NCBI GenBank assembly: GCA_947685225.1
Contig: CANTUV010000014.1
Span: 7,378,001-7,442,000 of the forward strand
Source: Garcia nutans
Lineage: Eukaryota > Streptophyta > Magnoliopsida > Malpighiales > Euphorbiaceae
Reading direction: 5' to 3'
DNA: 64,000 bases
Shown here: positions 24,999 to 37,600 of the stretch, one piece after another
Position numbering within the stretch: position 1 is the stretch's first letter
How the letters are laid out: every line of letters starts with the position of its first letter
Program-made: the position numbers and the translations under genes
The notes under the pieces: model-generated
Seen by the model: only the letters and a program-made list of their open reading frames with translations
What the model was told of the DNA's origin: nothing
Database searches by the model: none

Positions 24999-26743
24999 TA
25001 TCACACCCCAACTCTTCAAAGCTAGGTTAACTTAACTTGCTATAAATCTCAAACCATAACTTATTTATTTATTATTCCTTATAAATATATAATCATTTAA
25101 AATATTTATCTCATCATCTACATCATTAAAGATAATCTACAAAAATTTTAAATATATCTAAACTAAAATTTAAACTGAAAATACTAATTTATTGGCTCAA
25201 CCTTTTTTATATGCAGAAAAATATTAAATTTAAGAGTCTATGCTCTACTGGAGTCTACCAAGTTATTTTTTAAAAGTATCTGAAAATATTAATAATAAAA
25301 AGAGTGAGTCCAACTGCTCGGTGAATATGTAAATATGTAAAAAAGGAGAACAAACAATGTTTAATAATAGTTAATCAATAATTAACTGGATAATTGATTC
25401 TTGAAATCTTAAACATAACTTTCAAACATTTCTAAATTCTCAGAAAAATCAGAAATAATTCAATTTATGCATCTTTTATATACACTCAAATATAATTTCT
25501 ATTGATTTAACTTCAATCTAAGGACACATGATGACTTATCTCATAAATCCAAGAAAAAATAACTTCAATACATATGTGCAGAGCAATTAGTCGGATCAAG
25601 AGTAAATTTATAATATTATTAAATTTATATAAATACACGTCATTAAGGTGCGATCTCGCAGGATTATAATAAGAGTGTATATGAATTACTTATTCAGCAC
25701 AGTACAATCAATTAGTCACATATATAAAAATTTAAACCACCATTATTTGTTCTCAATTTATAAAAAATAGATATAATTCAAAAATAAATCATCTTAAATT
25801 CTGTAAATTATTTTCTAAAATCATAAATATATATAATACTTTAGAAATATAATTTTACACATTTAACCGCTCACCTTAGCCAAAAGCTAAATTTGTATAA
25901 TGAACTAGATCACCTCTATGATTTATTTTAGTTGTTTTATCCACTGCTAGAGTGATATAAGAATAATTATTAACTAAAAATTATCATAAAATTATTAACT
26001 ATTATGATATGCATGGCATGAAACATATATAAAAATGAATATTAAATTCTAACAAAATTTTGACAATATTTATCTAATTATCCTATATAGCCTTTTTTAA
26101 CTTATCCATAATTCATCAAAAATGCTAAGTATTAAAAATATTATAATCTATAAAATATTATAATCTATAATTAATTTAATTCATTTATTTCTATAATTTA
26201 ATAATAATAATTATAATATTAATGTTACTAATAAATATATTCTATTAAACTTTTAATAATGTTTATTTAGTTTACTTATAAGTTATCTATTTAATATCTA
26301 AATTATATACTAAATTAATGTTGAATAATTCTAAGAGAATAATTTATAATGATCCTTTAATTATAATTAATAATTTATTCATTTTAATTCTCTAAAAATA
26401 TTAACTTATTACAATCACAATGATAGTGAAAATATATTTAATAATATATATTTACTAAATATATCCTTCAAATATAATAATATTATTTATTTTAATTTTT
26501 ATTACTTTTTAGTATTAAATTTTAATAATAAAAATAATTATAAAAATATTAACAATATTGATACTAAAATTAATATTTGCCAATAATAATAATTATAATA
26601 GATTTAATAATAAATTTAATAATAATAATATTTAATTACCATAATCATAATAAATCTTAATATTTAACTACTACTTGATATTATATTTTAATAATTACTT
26701 TGGTTCAATAATAGTCAATATATATTAATATTCAATTACATTA

Positions 26744-26811
<68 letters not shown>

Positions 26812-29260
26812 GTAATTATTTAAGTAAACATTTAGTAGACTTTAAATAATATATTAGAAAATTACTAATATTTATAAAATTTTAGTTATAATACTTTTAC
26901 TACTGCAACACTAACAATATTAATAATTAATTACTACTTAGCATAACTTATATTTTTAATAATTATTATAATTTATGCTTAAGAAAAAATAATGGTAACT
27001 TCATTATTATAATTATAGCAATATTAATCTTAATTAAATAATTAGTTTTATGAATTTATATAAATTTTCAATTATATTTTACTTACCATCAATTTTAATT
27101 ATTTAAAAATTAATTAACTTAATTATGTATGTAAATAAAACTCTTATTTAGATAGTACTTTAATAGTAGTATTTAATATAACTTACTTTAACAAGTATTA
27201 ATTTATTATCTTTTAATTTACTTATTTATTTTATAAATATATTTATTTATATCCTTATATCTAAAATACATCCAATTAATTTTATAATTTACTAATAAAA
27301 TTTATAATTCAAAAATTGAACTTTGTTAACCATAAGTATTTTTATTCTAAAATTAATATACATAAGCTCATTTTCATTTTAAACAATTATTAAACAACTA
27401 TTATATTAACAAAATTCTTAAATATAATTTATTGATATCTTTAAATTTATAAATTTACAACTAATCACTAATTTATCAATTCTATATAATTAATTTATTC
27501 TAATATTTACAACTATAATTTTTAATTCATTTTCTTTATTAATATTTCACTTTAAATCTAACATATATATATATATATTAACAACAATTCATAATTTAAT
27601 AAATAATTTTTAAATTTACTAACTAATAACTAACTAATTCATAGTTTCATTAATTCAATTTATTTTTATTAATTTATTCTATAATCTATTAATAATATTT
27701 AAAACTTAAATATTTAATCTATTTTAATTGTACTTAGTATTAATATTTTTATTTTAATTTACTGCATATAAAATTTTACAATATAAATTTTCTTTCATTC
27801 AAATTTCTCTTTTAATAATAATAATTAATCAACTATAACTTTTAATTTAATAGTTTTTCTTAAATTTTTAACTAATTCCTTTTAGGCTAACTATTTATTA
27901 TCTTCACTATTTATCTTTGTATTTATTCATAATTTAATTAATTTTTTCTAATTATTTATTATTTATCATAATGTTGTATTTATTCATAATTTAATTATTT
28001 TTTCTAATTATTTCTTATTTATCATAATATTTACATCGAAATTAAATCATAAATTTCCAATTAAACCAAAATTTAACTAATTAAAATTTTAAGTATTTCC
28101 ATATAAAAATTATATCTACATGCATATATATATATATATAAATTTTTTAAATACTTATCTATAATTCGCAAGTAATATACTGAAACGAATATTAAAACGA
28201 GATTATTCTAAAAATACCCGTATCGCCACAAATTGCTGTTGAAAAGTGGTCTTAAATGGCTTTCGAAGTTGATGCTGGCGTGAGCTTCCATCAGTCAATT
28301 GGGCGGCTCGTGCGGCGGTCTCAAAAGCGATTCATGACGATTTTGATGGCGTGAAAAAGTTCGTCGAGTGTGCTCTCATGGTGGTCGGCGCGTGTAGTTA
28401 ATCAAAGACTGGAAGATGATGAACAGAGCAAATGAAAAATATTGCTCCTTACCTCTACCAATTTTTCAATTTCTTTTTGTCTCTCTAACTCTCTGCCTTT
28501 TCTTTTTCTTTTTCCAGTTCTCCCTTCTCTCTTATTTTCTCTATTTGCTTTCTCTTTTAAAAAATTTTTACACTATAATTAATAACCCAAATAAATGGCC
28601 ATTAAACCACTATAACCATTATTAGTGGTTTATATTAAAAATGTCCATTTTACCTAACTTTAATTATTTTTTTATTGTTTTATTGATATATATTTTTTAA
28701 TACTTACCTAATTTCTCCACTTTCAAAATTTATTATTAATATTATTATTAATTTTATTATTGTGATCACTATTATTTTTGTTGGTCAATAATTACTATCA
28801 CTATATTAATATAGCCATTTTAATTATTATTTAAATCATAATTTTTAATTTAATGTACTAAATTTAATTATTATATATATATATTTGTTACTGATTATTG
28901 GTAGTATATATACATTTTTTTAATTATCATAATTTTTTATTTGTTTACTAATAAGTATTATCATTATTATAATCCAAATATTATTTAGTATAACACATGA
29001 ACAAGCACATGCTATTTGGCCTAATGCTAAACTATTTGTCATTCTTCTTTTTCTAACCTAGGTTAGAATCATAGTAGTGTTAAACATCCATTTTTTTACT
29101 TAAATAATTCAACACCTACTATATTTATTTAATAAATCACATTATTAATAAACACATATTTTTTATTAGTTTATTATACATACCATATTATTTTATTATT
29201 TATTTTTATTATATATATACATTTATATATTATTATTTTAGAAAAATACCAGATATTACA
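24999..29260 (-). repeat. 5' LTR of the LARD-like element (copy 3)
   Basis: About 4.26 kb, the only copy with both LTR ends: the right end is the complement of TGTAATATCTGG, the left end the complement of GTGATA (canonical GTGACA). 25859-29260 matches copies 1 and 2; 24999-25858 has no counterpart in the window. A GC-richer leader-like patch lies at 28200-28420. Confidence 0.7.
26744..26811. repeat. (AAT)n microsatellite
   Basis: About 22 AAT units with one interruption, within LTR copy 3. The equivalent spot in copy 1 (near 19030) has only a few units. Confidence 0.95.
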
Positions 29261-30234
29261 TCTTAGAATTTTACTCCAAATTGCGGGCCTACTTAGAGGT
29301 AACAACGGGTAGGGTACTCGCAACAATTATCCTATCCGAACCCAAATTTATTTTATTTTTAAACTATATAACCTTATTTAAACTCAATTATGGTTATACA
29401 CATACCTATCCCAAACTTATATATACACGTACCCATCCCAAACTTATTTAAAATCATCCGTTTACTACTCGAGCATATTTAAATATAAAAATTTAAAAAT
29501 ATTATAAAATTTAAATACAAATTATAATTTTTTCAATTAAATAATTATAAATAAAAGTTTAATATTAACACAATTTTATTGAAAATAATTTCATACCACA
29601 TAATTTCATAATTAAAATAAAATTTAATAAATATATAATTAAAATTTTAATAAAATATAATTAATATATAATGATGTTCGGAAAATGAATACCCAAGGAT
29701 CTACATATGTGGTTTTAAATTTATTGTTTATTCCTCGTTATATGAATGCCATGATTATAATTGTTTAAATATATGATATTTGTTATTCATTTTAAGTGTC
29801 ATTCATAAGAAACTAAATTTTCAAAAAGAAGTTGAGGTTTACTTAAGAAAATCTTTTTTTTAATTAAAATCAAAGTTGAAAATCTATCTAGCTCGGAATT
29901 TATCGTGATTGATTTTAAATTAGTGTCTTTTGAATATAAAATTAAATATTTTTCATGGAATCAACTAAAAGAGTTTTTCCTTAAATTTTTTCAAATAAAT
30001 AAATCGAGATAATAACTCTCCAATCAAGTTTTTAAAATAAAACCATTCTCATTTTCAAAATAAAGGAGAGTAATTCTTTTTGCAAAATAAAAAGACCAAT
30101 TTTAAAATTATGTTTACCGAACTAACTAGAGACCATAGAAGATGGTGTTGTATAAGTTCAAATCTAAATTAGCATTTTGGCTCCCTTAGCGGGTTGACTC
30201 AGAGCTCAAACAAGGCCTCACAAAAATAAATACT
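29261..30234. other. AT-rich spacer between retrotransposons
   Basis: No coding signal. The first 200 bp hold repeated phrases such as CCCATCCCAAACTTAT (29390-29445) resembling dispersed plant repeats, but no ends could be set. Confidence 0.5.
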
Positions 30235-30640
30235 ATTATTGTAAAACCCCTCGGTTTTATAATATTTGAATCCGGGGGCAAAATGGTAATTTTGCACCCT
30301 TATATTTTGTTTGAACGTATTTGGGTGATTTGGTGCTCTGTTTGATACTCGGGACGATGTGACGGTCGTTTTGAGTATAATATTGTATTTTTGTGTTCGG
30401 GGGCATTTTGGTCATTTAAAATAATTACGGTGTTTAAATGGAATAAAAATATTTTTTTTATTTTTTTTATTTTAAAAATAAATACTGAAATCTATTTTGT
30501 GTTAAATTTAGTGAAGAGGGATTTAATTGTGAGTTTTAAGTTTGGGGGGTGATTTTTAATGGTTAAATTGATATTTGAGGTTAATTTAAATAAAATAAAT
30601 TGAAGTGGGGTTAAAACACAATTTTAGGAAGTGTTTGTGT

Positions 30641-30648
30641 TATATATA
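30641..30648 (+). promoter_or_regulatory. TATA box of the 5' LTR promoter
   Basis: TATATATA about 400 bp into the LTR, just before a sharp rise in GC content; the start of transcription would lie about 30 bp downstream. The same site recurs in the 3' LTR near 39181. Confidence 0.6.
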
Positions 30649-33025
30649 GACCCTAATCAGCTAGGTTTAGAGTTGGAGACACTCACAAAATCGGGTATTC
30701 AATTTAAGAGAATTTTAGAGCAAAATTCGTAGCACCGTCGTTTTGATCCAGCCGCCCGAGGAAGCCATTGTCGTTCGGCGAGTGAGCATCGGTCGTTCGG
30801 CGAGCCACGCGAGCGAAGCCTCCTGTCGTTCGGCGTGCTGCGTGCGTCGTTCGGCGTGTGGCCACTGGTTCTCGGCCTGCCGTTTTGCCTGGCTCCAGTT
30901 TCAGTTTTCAACGTTTCTTTCATTTTTGAGGTTTTTCATTTATTTCTCTTCAATTCTAATTCGATCTTTTTCCACAATCACATTCTAGGGTGTTTTTAGG
31001 TCTGATAAAACATATTTTGCATCGGATTTAAATTTATTTTCTATTTTTAATTAATTTTCAAAATGGGAAAAATCTGTAAGTGTTTTTGATAGATTTAACG
31101 GTTTTTGATTTAATTAACATACTTACAGTAATAGATCAAGCCTAAAATTTATTGTATCTTTTTCTAGGGTTTCTAAGGGATGCCTGTATATTTATTTTAT
31201 ATTTTTAGGATTCGTATTTTATTTTTAATTAAATTTTGAATTGGTATAATTTGCTGTCTGGAATTACTGAAAATTCCAGAAACTTTGATGAATTTTTATA
31301 AATCGTAGGTGATGGGTATAAGTCTGAAATTTTAGTATGTTCTGTATTCAGATGTTATTTACATATGGTAATTTTTGTAGATCCAGAATCATAATATTTG
31401 TTGGGTAAATAAATCATAGACCTGGGCACTACCAGAATGGATCTACTGGTCAGTCCATGTTGGGTTAATTGTTTGAGGGCTTTTTACGTACTGGATATTT
31501 ACAAAATTTGGGTATGTTGTATTTTATGAAGTAAATTTAATGTTAAAAATATTTGGGGAATTTTTATATAATTTTGTGTATGTATTTATGCATATGTATC
31601 CTACTGCCCATTTTAGTAGTTATGATCGGGCAGTATATCGCAAATCGATTTTGGGGGACTAAATCATTTTGTATGGACCTGAAATTTTGTACGGGGGTCT
31701 CTGGAAGGGTGAGGGACCTTCTGGAAGTTTTCCAAAATTTTTTAACAGCAGGATTAATTTATATGAAATTTCCAAAATTACCCTTATTTCACTAAATACA
31801 TCGATATTGTGGAAAAAAAAAAACTAAGTTTCGCTTTTGGAAACACTTTGCTACGTTTACGTAAGACTTAGGGGTGAATGTTTTTGCATGAGTATGGTCT
31901 GCAAATTTAAATTAAATCATGAGTTGTATGATGGTTGATAAAATGGTCATTTTATTGAATAATACTCGATTGACTGTTATTCATGGCATACATGGCATAC
32001 ATTGCACTTCATGTGAGTGAGACGGATTCTGATGAATGATATTGTTGAATCGTATACTTAGGTGATAATCAGGTCGGTCCTCGGGATCAATAGGATCGAG
32101 GAGTTTGCTTATCTCAATAAGTCTGCATATCAGGTAAGTTCATGGGTGTGATTGTTTGTTTGTGATGTGCTGATGTTTGACTAACAAATGTATATATATA
32201 TATATATATATATATTAAGCCCTTCTTATATACTATTCCTTCTCTTTGGTATTATATTCCTTCAATACCCGAGCCTTTATATGAATGTTTGGGAGACAGA
32301 GGAACGTGCTTGTGAATGCTAATATTGTGAATATTATGTTGTTGAAACTTTTCTTGTGTTGTGTGGTGGTATGTCATACGGGGACGGAGGATCAATTGTG
32401 GAAATACTGTAACTATTATTGCATTTGTTTATGAGGTTAAAAACCTCCACTGTACTGATATTGATACTGAGGTTGTTATAAGGGTGGATTGTTATTGTTA
32501 ATTATTACTGATACTGTAACTGTTATTGAGGAGGAATAAGGGAGGATGAATTATTGATATTGGTAGACCCCGACATACCACCTTGATTGAATTAATTGTA
32601 TTTGAGTTACTTGATATTTATAAACTGCTTATATAGTTGTGTTTCTCTACCTCACATGAACTTACTGAGCGCCTATATATATAACGCTCACACCCCTATA
32701 GACTGATTTTGCAGGTTGAGGTCCACTGGTAGCATCAGTTGTTTATTTCCATTCTTTCGTTCTTTGGAATCCTAAAGCTAGTAGGTTAGTGGAGATGTTT
32801 CTTCCTTTATAGATTTCTGGATAACCTAAGGGCAGACTGAGTCTGAACCCGTTTCCTTGTAATAATGAGATTTAAACATTTGACCATTTTCAGTTAGACG
32901 GTATTGTGTTGGCATTGAATAATTGGAACACTTTATATATTGCTTTAGACTAATAATTGAATTTATGAGCATAACTTACACTATTTTCCTTTAAGGCATG
33001 ATCTAACTATTGTTGTCTTAGGCTT

Positions 33026-33053
33026 GTATAGTTACACGTGAGTGTAACTATAC
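33026..33053 (+). other. Perfect 12-bp hairpin near the LTR 3' end
   Basis: GTATAGTTACAC, loop GTGA, GTGTAACTATAC: a perfect stem ending 31 bp before the LTR terminus, in U5. The 3' LTR copy (41560-41587) has one mismatch (A to G). Confidence 0.85.
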
Positions 33054-33088
33054 GCCGGTCACGGTCCCTAGTTGGGTCGTGACAAAAG

Positions 33089-33100
33089 TGGTATCAGAGC
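33089..33100 (+). other. Primer-binding site (initiator tRNA-Met)
   Basis: TGGTATCAGAGC, 4 nt after the LTR end, complementary to the 3' end of plant initiator tRNA-Met, the usual primer for chromovirus reverse transcription. Confidence 0.95.
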
Positions 33101-33199
33101 CCGGTTTTGATATTTGTGTTATCCAGAAATCATTAGGGTATTCTTAAGTTTTTCTTGTTTTCTTTCAGCGTTAATCAATTGCCCTCCATATCAGGTGCA

Positions 33200-34240
33200 A
33201 TGTCTCGTAGAGGCACACGTCTTCTTTTAACTGGCGAAGCTAGTAATGCCCAAGGGGCAAGGAACAGTGGAGAGGATCCAATTGGAAGTGTTCGGGAGCA
33301 ACCTTTGCCTAGGGGGCGAGGAAGACCACGCAGAGTGGTGGACAGAGGTGGACAGGGTCAGCAGAACCAAGATCTACCATCCAATAATGAAAACTTTGAT
33401 GACATACCGGAGGATGATGTCAGAGATCCACCACCAACTCTAAGGAATGAGCCTGTACCTGAGGGTACAACAGCAGCTCCAGTGAGTCAGGAGCAATTCA
33501 TGGCCACCATGGCAACCTTCAGTCAGACTATGGGAGCACTTGCAGCTGGATTTACCCAACTTGTCCAGAATATGGGGCAGAACAATGGGCAGGACAATGC
33601 ACCACAGGCGGGAGTGCCAGGATATGTTAAACTACATGAGTTTATCAGGGTTGACCCACCAGAGTTTTCAAATGTTGCGACAGAAGACCCAATGTTGTTT
33701 ATTGATGAGGTCAAGAGAATATGTAACGCCTTGCATTGTTCAGAAGAAAGATCTATTGAGTTGGCAGGTCACCAAATGAAAAAGGCTGCTAGGGTTTGGT
33801 TTGATAGCCAGATAGTTGATCGAGTACATACCTGGAAGGACTTCAAGCTGAGATTCACACAAACCTTCCTACCTAAGAATATTTTGAAGGCCAAGGCTAG
33901 AGACTTTGAGATGCTCAAACAGGGAAGCAAGACTGTTGCTGAATACTGGGAGAAATTCCAGGAGTTGAAACCCTATGCTACACACTTGCTGCAAGAAGAG
34001 GAAGTTATGACGGAACGATTTGTTGAGGGGTTGGATGACAGGTATTATGATGTGATTGCTAGCCATAACTACAAGGAGCTTCATCTGGCAGTCAATGCAG
34101 CTATTGGTATGGAAAACAGAAGAAAACCTGATAGAAAAACTGATATGGCTGAGCCTAGCAGGAAGAGGAATAGGCCTAATGATCAAATGAATTACCAGGG
34201 GCAGTATCAAGGCCACAGAGGTAGCAATGGAGGAGGCTGA
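33200..34240 (+). pseudogene. Tekay gag, cut by an in-frame TGA
   Basis: 346 codons from the ATG at 33200; the frame is open further upstream but without an ATG. The retrotransposon gag (capsid-like) domain runs from about PPEFSNVATEDPMLFIDEV (33657) through WKDFKLRFTQTF to the VNAAIGMENRR region. TGA at 34238-34240 stops it just before the nucleocapsid part. In the same frame downstream are two zinc knuckles, CDFCGNRHGGEC (34278-34313) and CLSCGQKDHQVKDC (34331-34372), followed by a Gly/Arg/Gln-rich tail. A second stop, TAG, lies at 34580-34582. Gag would pack the element RNA into particles; this copy makes only the capsid part unless stops are read through. Confidence 0.88.
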
Positions 34241-34690
34241 TTTCAACATCAACAGCAGGGGCACAAAGCTCCTATTTGTGATTTTTGTGGTAACCGACAT
34301 GGAGGTGAGTGTTGGAAAATGATTGGTGCATGCCTGAGCTGTGGTCAGAAAGATCATCAAGTGAAGGATTGTCCTAATTCTAGAAGGAATCAGAATCAAG
34401 CTGGACAACAAACACAAAGGCAAGTAGGCAATCAGGGGTACTATGGACATAATCAGAACGGAAATGGCAATGGAAGAGGATATGGTGGACGTGGTAACTA
34501 TGGCGGCCGAGGCTATCACGGAGGTCGAGGTAATGGCCAGCAGGGCCGAGGTTTCTATGGCCAGCAGGGCCGAGGATATTAGGGCCAACAGGGCCGAGGT
34601 TATCAGGGATATCAGTATCAGCAAGGCCGTGGTTATGGTGCTGCAAACAACGGAAACCAGCAAAACAATCAAGGTCAGAATGCTAGAGCA
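34241..34690 (+). pseudogene. Zinc knuckles and RGG/Gln-rich linker of gag, same frame as gag and pol
   Basis: Continues the gag frame after the TGA: two CCHC-like knuckles, then a low-complexity stretch of GRG, GGRG and GQQGRG units (about 34480-34640), broken by TAG at 34580-34582, then Gln/Asn-rich sequence. Such RGG-type tails generally bind RNA. A repeated block near GGCCAGCAGGGCCGAGG suggests growth by slippage. Confidence 0.8.
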
Positions 34691-37600
34691 GTGCAGCCAG
34701 CTGGGCAAGGGAATAATCAGAATCAGAATCAGAACCAAGGGCAGAACCAGAATTATGCCCGTGTGTTTAATTTGAACAACCAGCAAGCCCAGACTGATAA
34801 TAATGTGTTGCAAGGTACTCTTTCTATTTGTTCTTTTGATGCTCATATTTTAATGGACCCTGGTGCTACACATTCTTTCATATCACCTAGTTTTGCATCT
34901 AGATTGAGTATTACACCTGAAACTATGGATATGCCTTTACTTGTTCATACACCCTTGGGGGAAGAAGTTGAATCTGTCAATGTTTATAAGGGTTGTATGG
35001 TTCAAGTGAGAGATGTGAATTTGCCAGCAGACCTAGTTATTCTAGATGTGATTGATTTTGATGTTATATTGGGAATGGATTGGTTAGCTAAACATGGAGG
35101 AAAGATGGATTGTAGGAATAAAACTGTTATGTTTGACTATGAAGAAGGTAAGTCAGTGACTTTTATTGGTTCAAAGATAGATGGGCCTAGTCGACTGATT
35201 TCTTCCTTGAGGGCCAGGAAGTTAATGAGGAAAGGATGTGATGCTTACCTAGTATCTATCCGAGATGTAAGAAAAGAGGAAGCAAAGCTTGAAGAAGTTC
35301 CGGTAGCGCGAGACTTTGTGGATGTGTTTCCGGACGATTTGCCCGGTTTACCTCCGGAAAGAGAAATTGAATATTTTATTGATCTTGTACCTGGAACAAA
35401 TCCCATTTCTATGCCTCCTTATAGAATGGCACCTGCCGAACTGAAGGAATTGAGGGAGCAGTTAAATGACCTGTTGCAGAAAGGGTACATCCGACCGAGT
35501 ATTTCACCTTGGGGAGCTCCGGTGCTTTTTGTGAAAAAGAAAGATGGTACAATGAGACTATGTATTGACTACCGACAACTGAACAAAGTGACAGTGAAGA
35601 ATAGGTACCCGCTACCTCGGATTGATGATTTGTTTGACCAACTGCAAGGAGCCCGTTTCTTCTCTAAAATTGATCTTAGGTCTGGCTACCATCAGTTGAG
35701 GGTGAGAAAGGAAGATATACCAAAGACTGCTTTCCGAACAAGGTATGGGCATTATGAATTTCTTGTTATGTCCTTTGGACTCACTAATGCACCTGCAGCT
35801 TTTATGGACCTGATGAACAGGGTGTTTAGTCCTTACCTTGATCGGTTTGTTGTTGTATTCATTGATGATATCTTGATTTACTCGAGAACCAAGGAGGAGC
35901 ATGAACAACACTTAAGGTCAGTTTTACAGACATTAAGGGAACATCAGTTATATGCTAATTTTTCCAAATGTGAGTTCTGGTTGGATCGAGTAGTGTTCTT
36001 GGGACATGTGATTTCGGCAGAAGGTGTGCAAGTCGACCCCAAGAAAGTGGAAGCAGTTATGGACTGGCCTAGACCTAAAACGGTTACTGATATACGGAGT
36101 TTTCTCGGTTTAGCAGGCTACTACAGAAGGTTTGTGAAGGATTTTTCCAGAATTGCTGCACCATTGACGAAGCTAACTCGCAAAGGTGTAAAGTTTGTTT
36201 GGGATGACACCTGTGAGGAGAGTTTTACAACACTTAAGGAGAGATTGACTACAGCACCAGTACTTATTTTACCCGAAGGCACGGAAGGTTATGCTGTATA
36301 CTGTGATGCATCAGGTATTGGTTTGGGTTGTGTTTTGATGCAGCATGGCAGAGTAGTTGCCTATGCTTCAAGACAGCTTAAGAAGCATGAGGTTAACTAT
36401 CCTACTCATGATTTGGAAATGGCGGCAGTTGTGTTTGCGCTAAAAATCTGGAGGCATTACCTGTATGGTGTCACATGCGAGATATTCACTGATCACAAGA
36501 ATCTCAAGTATGTATACGCCCAGAAAGATTTGAATTTAAGGCAGAGGAGATGGGTGGAATTTCTTGAAGATTATGATTATAGCATTCAGTATCACCCTGG
36601 GAAAGCAAATGTTGTAGCTGATGCTTTGAGCCGTAAATCTTTGGGTAGTTTATCTCATATATCTGCACACAGAAGGCCGTTGATTTCGGATATTCATCAG
36701 TTGATTGGTGATGGTTGGATTTTCCTTTTGTCAAATAAGGAAGTGGTTGGACATACAGGGGTGTTTTTAGCTAATCTGGTTGCTAGACTGAGTTTTCTTG
36801 ACAGGATTGTCTCAACTCAGAGCAAAGATACAGAATTAGAAACTATTCGACAAAGGGTACTGAAAGGTGAAGATAAGGAGTTTCGTATTGATGAGCAAGG
36901 GGTATTGAGGTTTGGATCTAGGTTGTGTGTGCCCATGATTGATGATCTGAGGGAGAGTATCTTGAAAGAAGCTCACTCTTCAAGGTATACAGTACATCTC
37001 GGCTCCACAAAGATGTATCATGACTTGAAGCAATTATATTGGTGGAAAGGAATGAAGAATGATATTGCGACCTTTGTATCTCAGTGTTTGCCTTGTCAGC
37101 AGGTTAAGTACGAGCACCACAAACCAGCAGGATTGCTAAAGGAGCTACCACTACCCGAGTGTAAGTGGGAGAGGGTGACAATGGATTTTGTGGTTGGTTT
37201 GCCAAAGACACTAGGTGGCTATGATTCTATTTGGGTTATTGTTGATAGGTTGACAAAGTCAGCACATTTTCTACCTGTGAGTACCAAGTATACAGCAGCG
37301 CAGTATGCAAAGTTATACCTCAATAGTATAGTGAGTCTTCATGGGATCCCAGTCTCTATTGTTTCTGACAGAGGTACTCAGTTCACATCGAGGTTTTGGC
37401 AGAAATTTCAAGAAGGGTTAGGTACCGTTCAACATCTCAGCACAGCTTTTCACCCACAGACAGATGGGCAGTCAGAAAGAACTATTCAAACTTTGGAGGA
37501 TATGTTGCGGTTGTGTGTATTGGATTTTGGTGGTAGTTGGGCGGATCATCTTCCATTGGTTGAGTTTGCATATAATAATAGCTACCAAGCTAGTATTGGT

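Larger units (their letters stand above)
21512..29260 (-). mobile_element. LARD-like LTR retrotransposon with non-coding interior
   Basis: Minus-strand order: 5' LTR 24999-29260 (4.26 kb), degenerate iMet-type PBS at 24976-24993, 1.8-kb interior without reading frames, polypurine tract ending at 23144, then a truncated 3' LTR. Very long LTRs around a gene-free interior match large retrotransposon derivatives (LARDs), which use proteins made by other elements. The TGTAATACC start, PBS type and sequence before the polypurine tract suggest kinship with chromovirus-type Ty3 elements. The left end is rearranged, so the left target duplication is unknown. Confidence 0.7.
30240..33084 (+). repeat. 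5' LTR of the Tekay element
   Basis: 2845 bp, TGTAAAACCCC to GGGTCGTGACA. It contains a TATA box, a GC-rich leader patch (30745-30900), a (TA)n run (32191-32216) and a perfect U5 hairpin (33026-33053). Small open frames inside are mirrored in the other LTR and are not genes. Confidence 0.96.

Noticed and set aside
30743..30988. 81-codon frame, and a 74-codon frame opposite, in the Tekay LTR
   Set aside because: Both recur exactly in the other LTR (39239-39528). They lie in the GC-rich leader patch and show no protein family features.
33869..34846. 325-codon open frame on the minus strand opposite gag
   Set aside because: Ile/Ser/Leu-rich shadow of the gag and RGG-repeat sequence on the plus strand; no domain recognisable.
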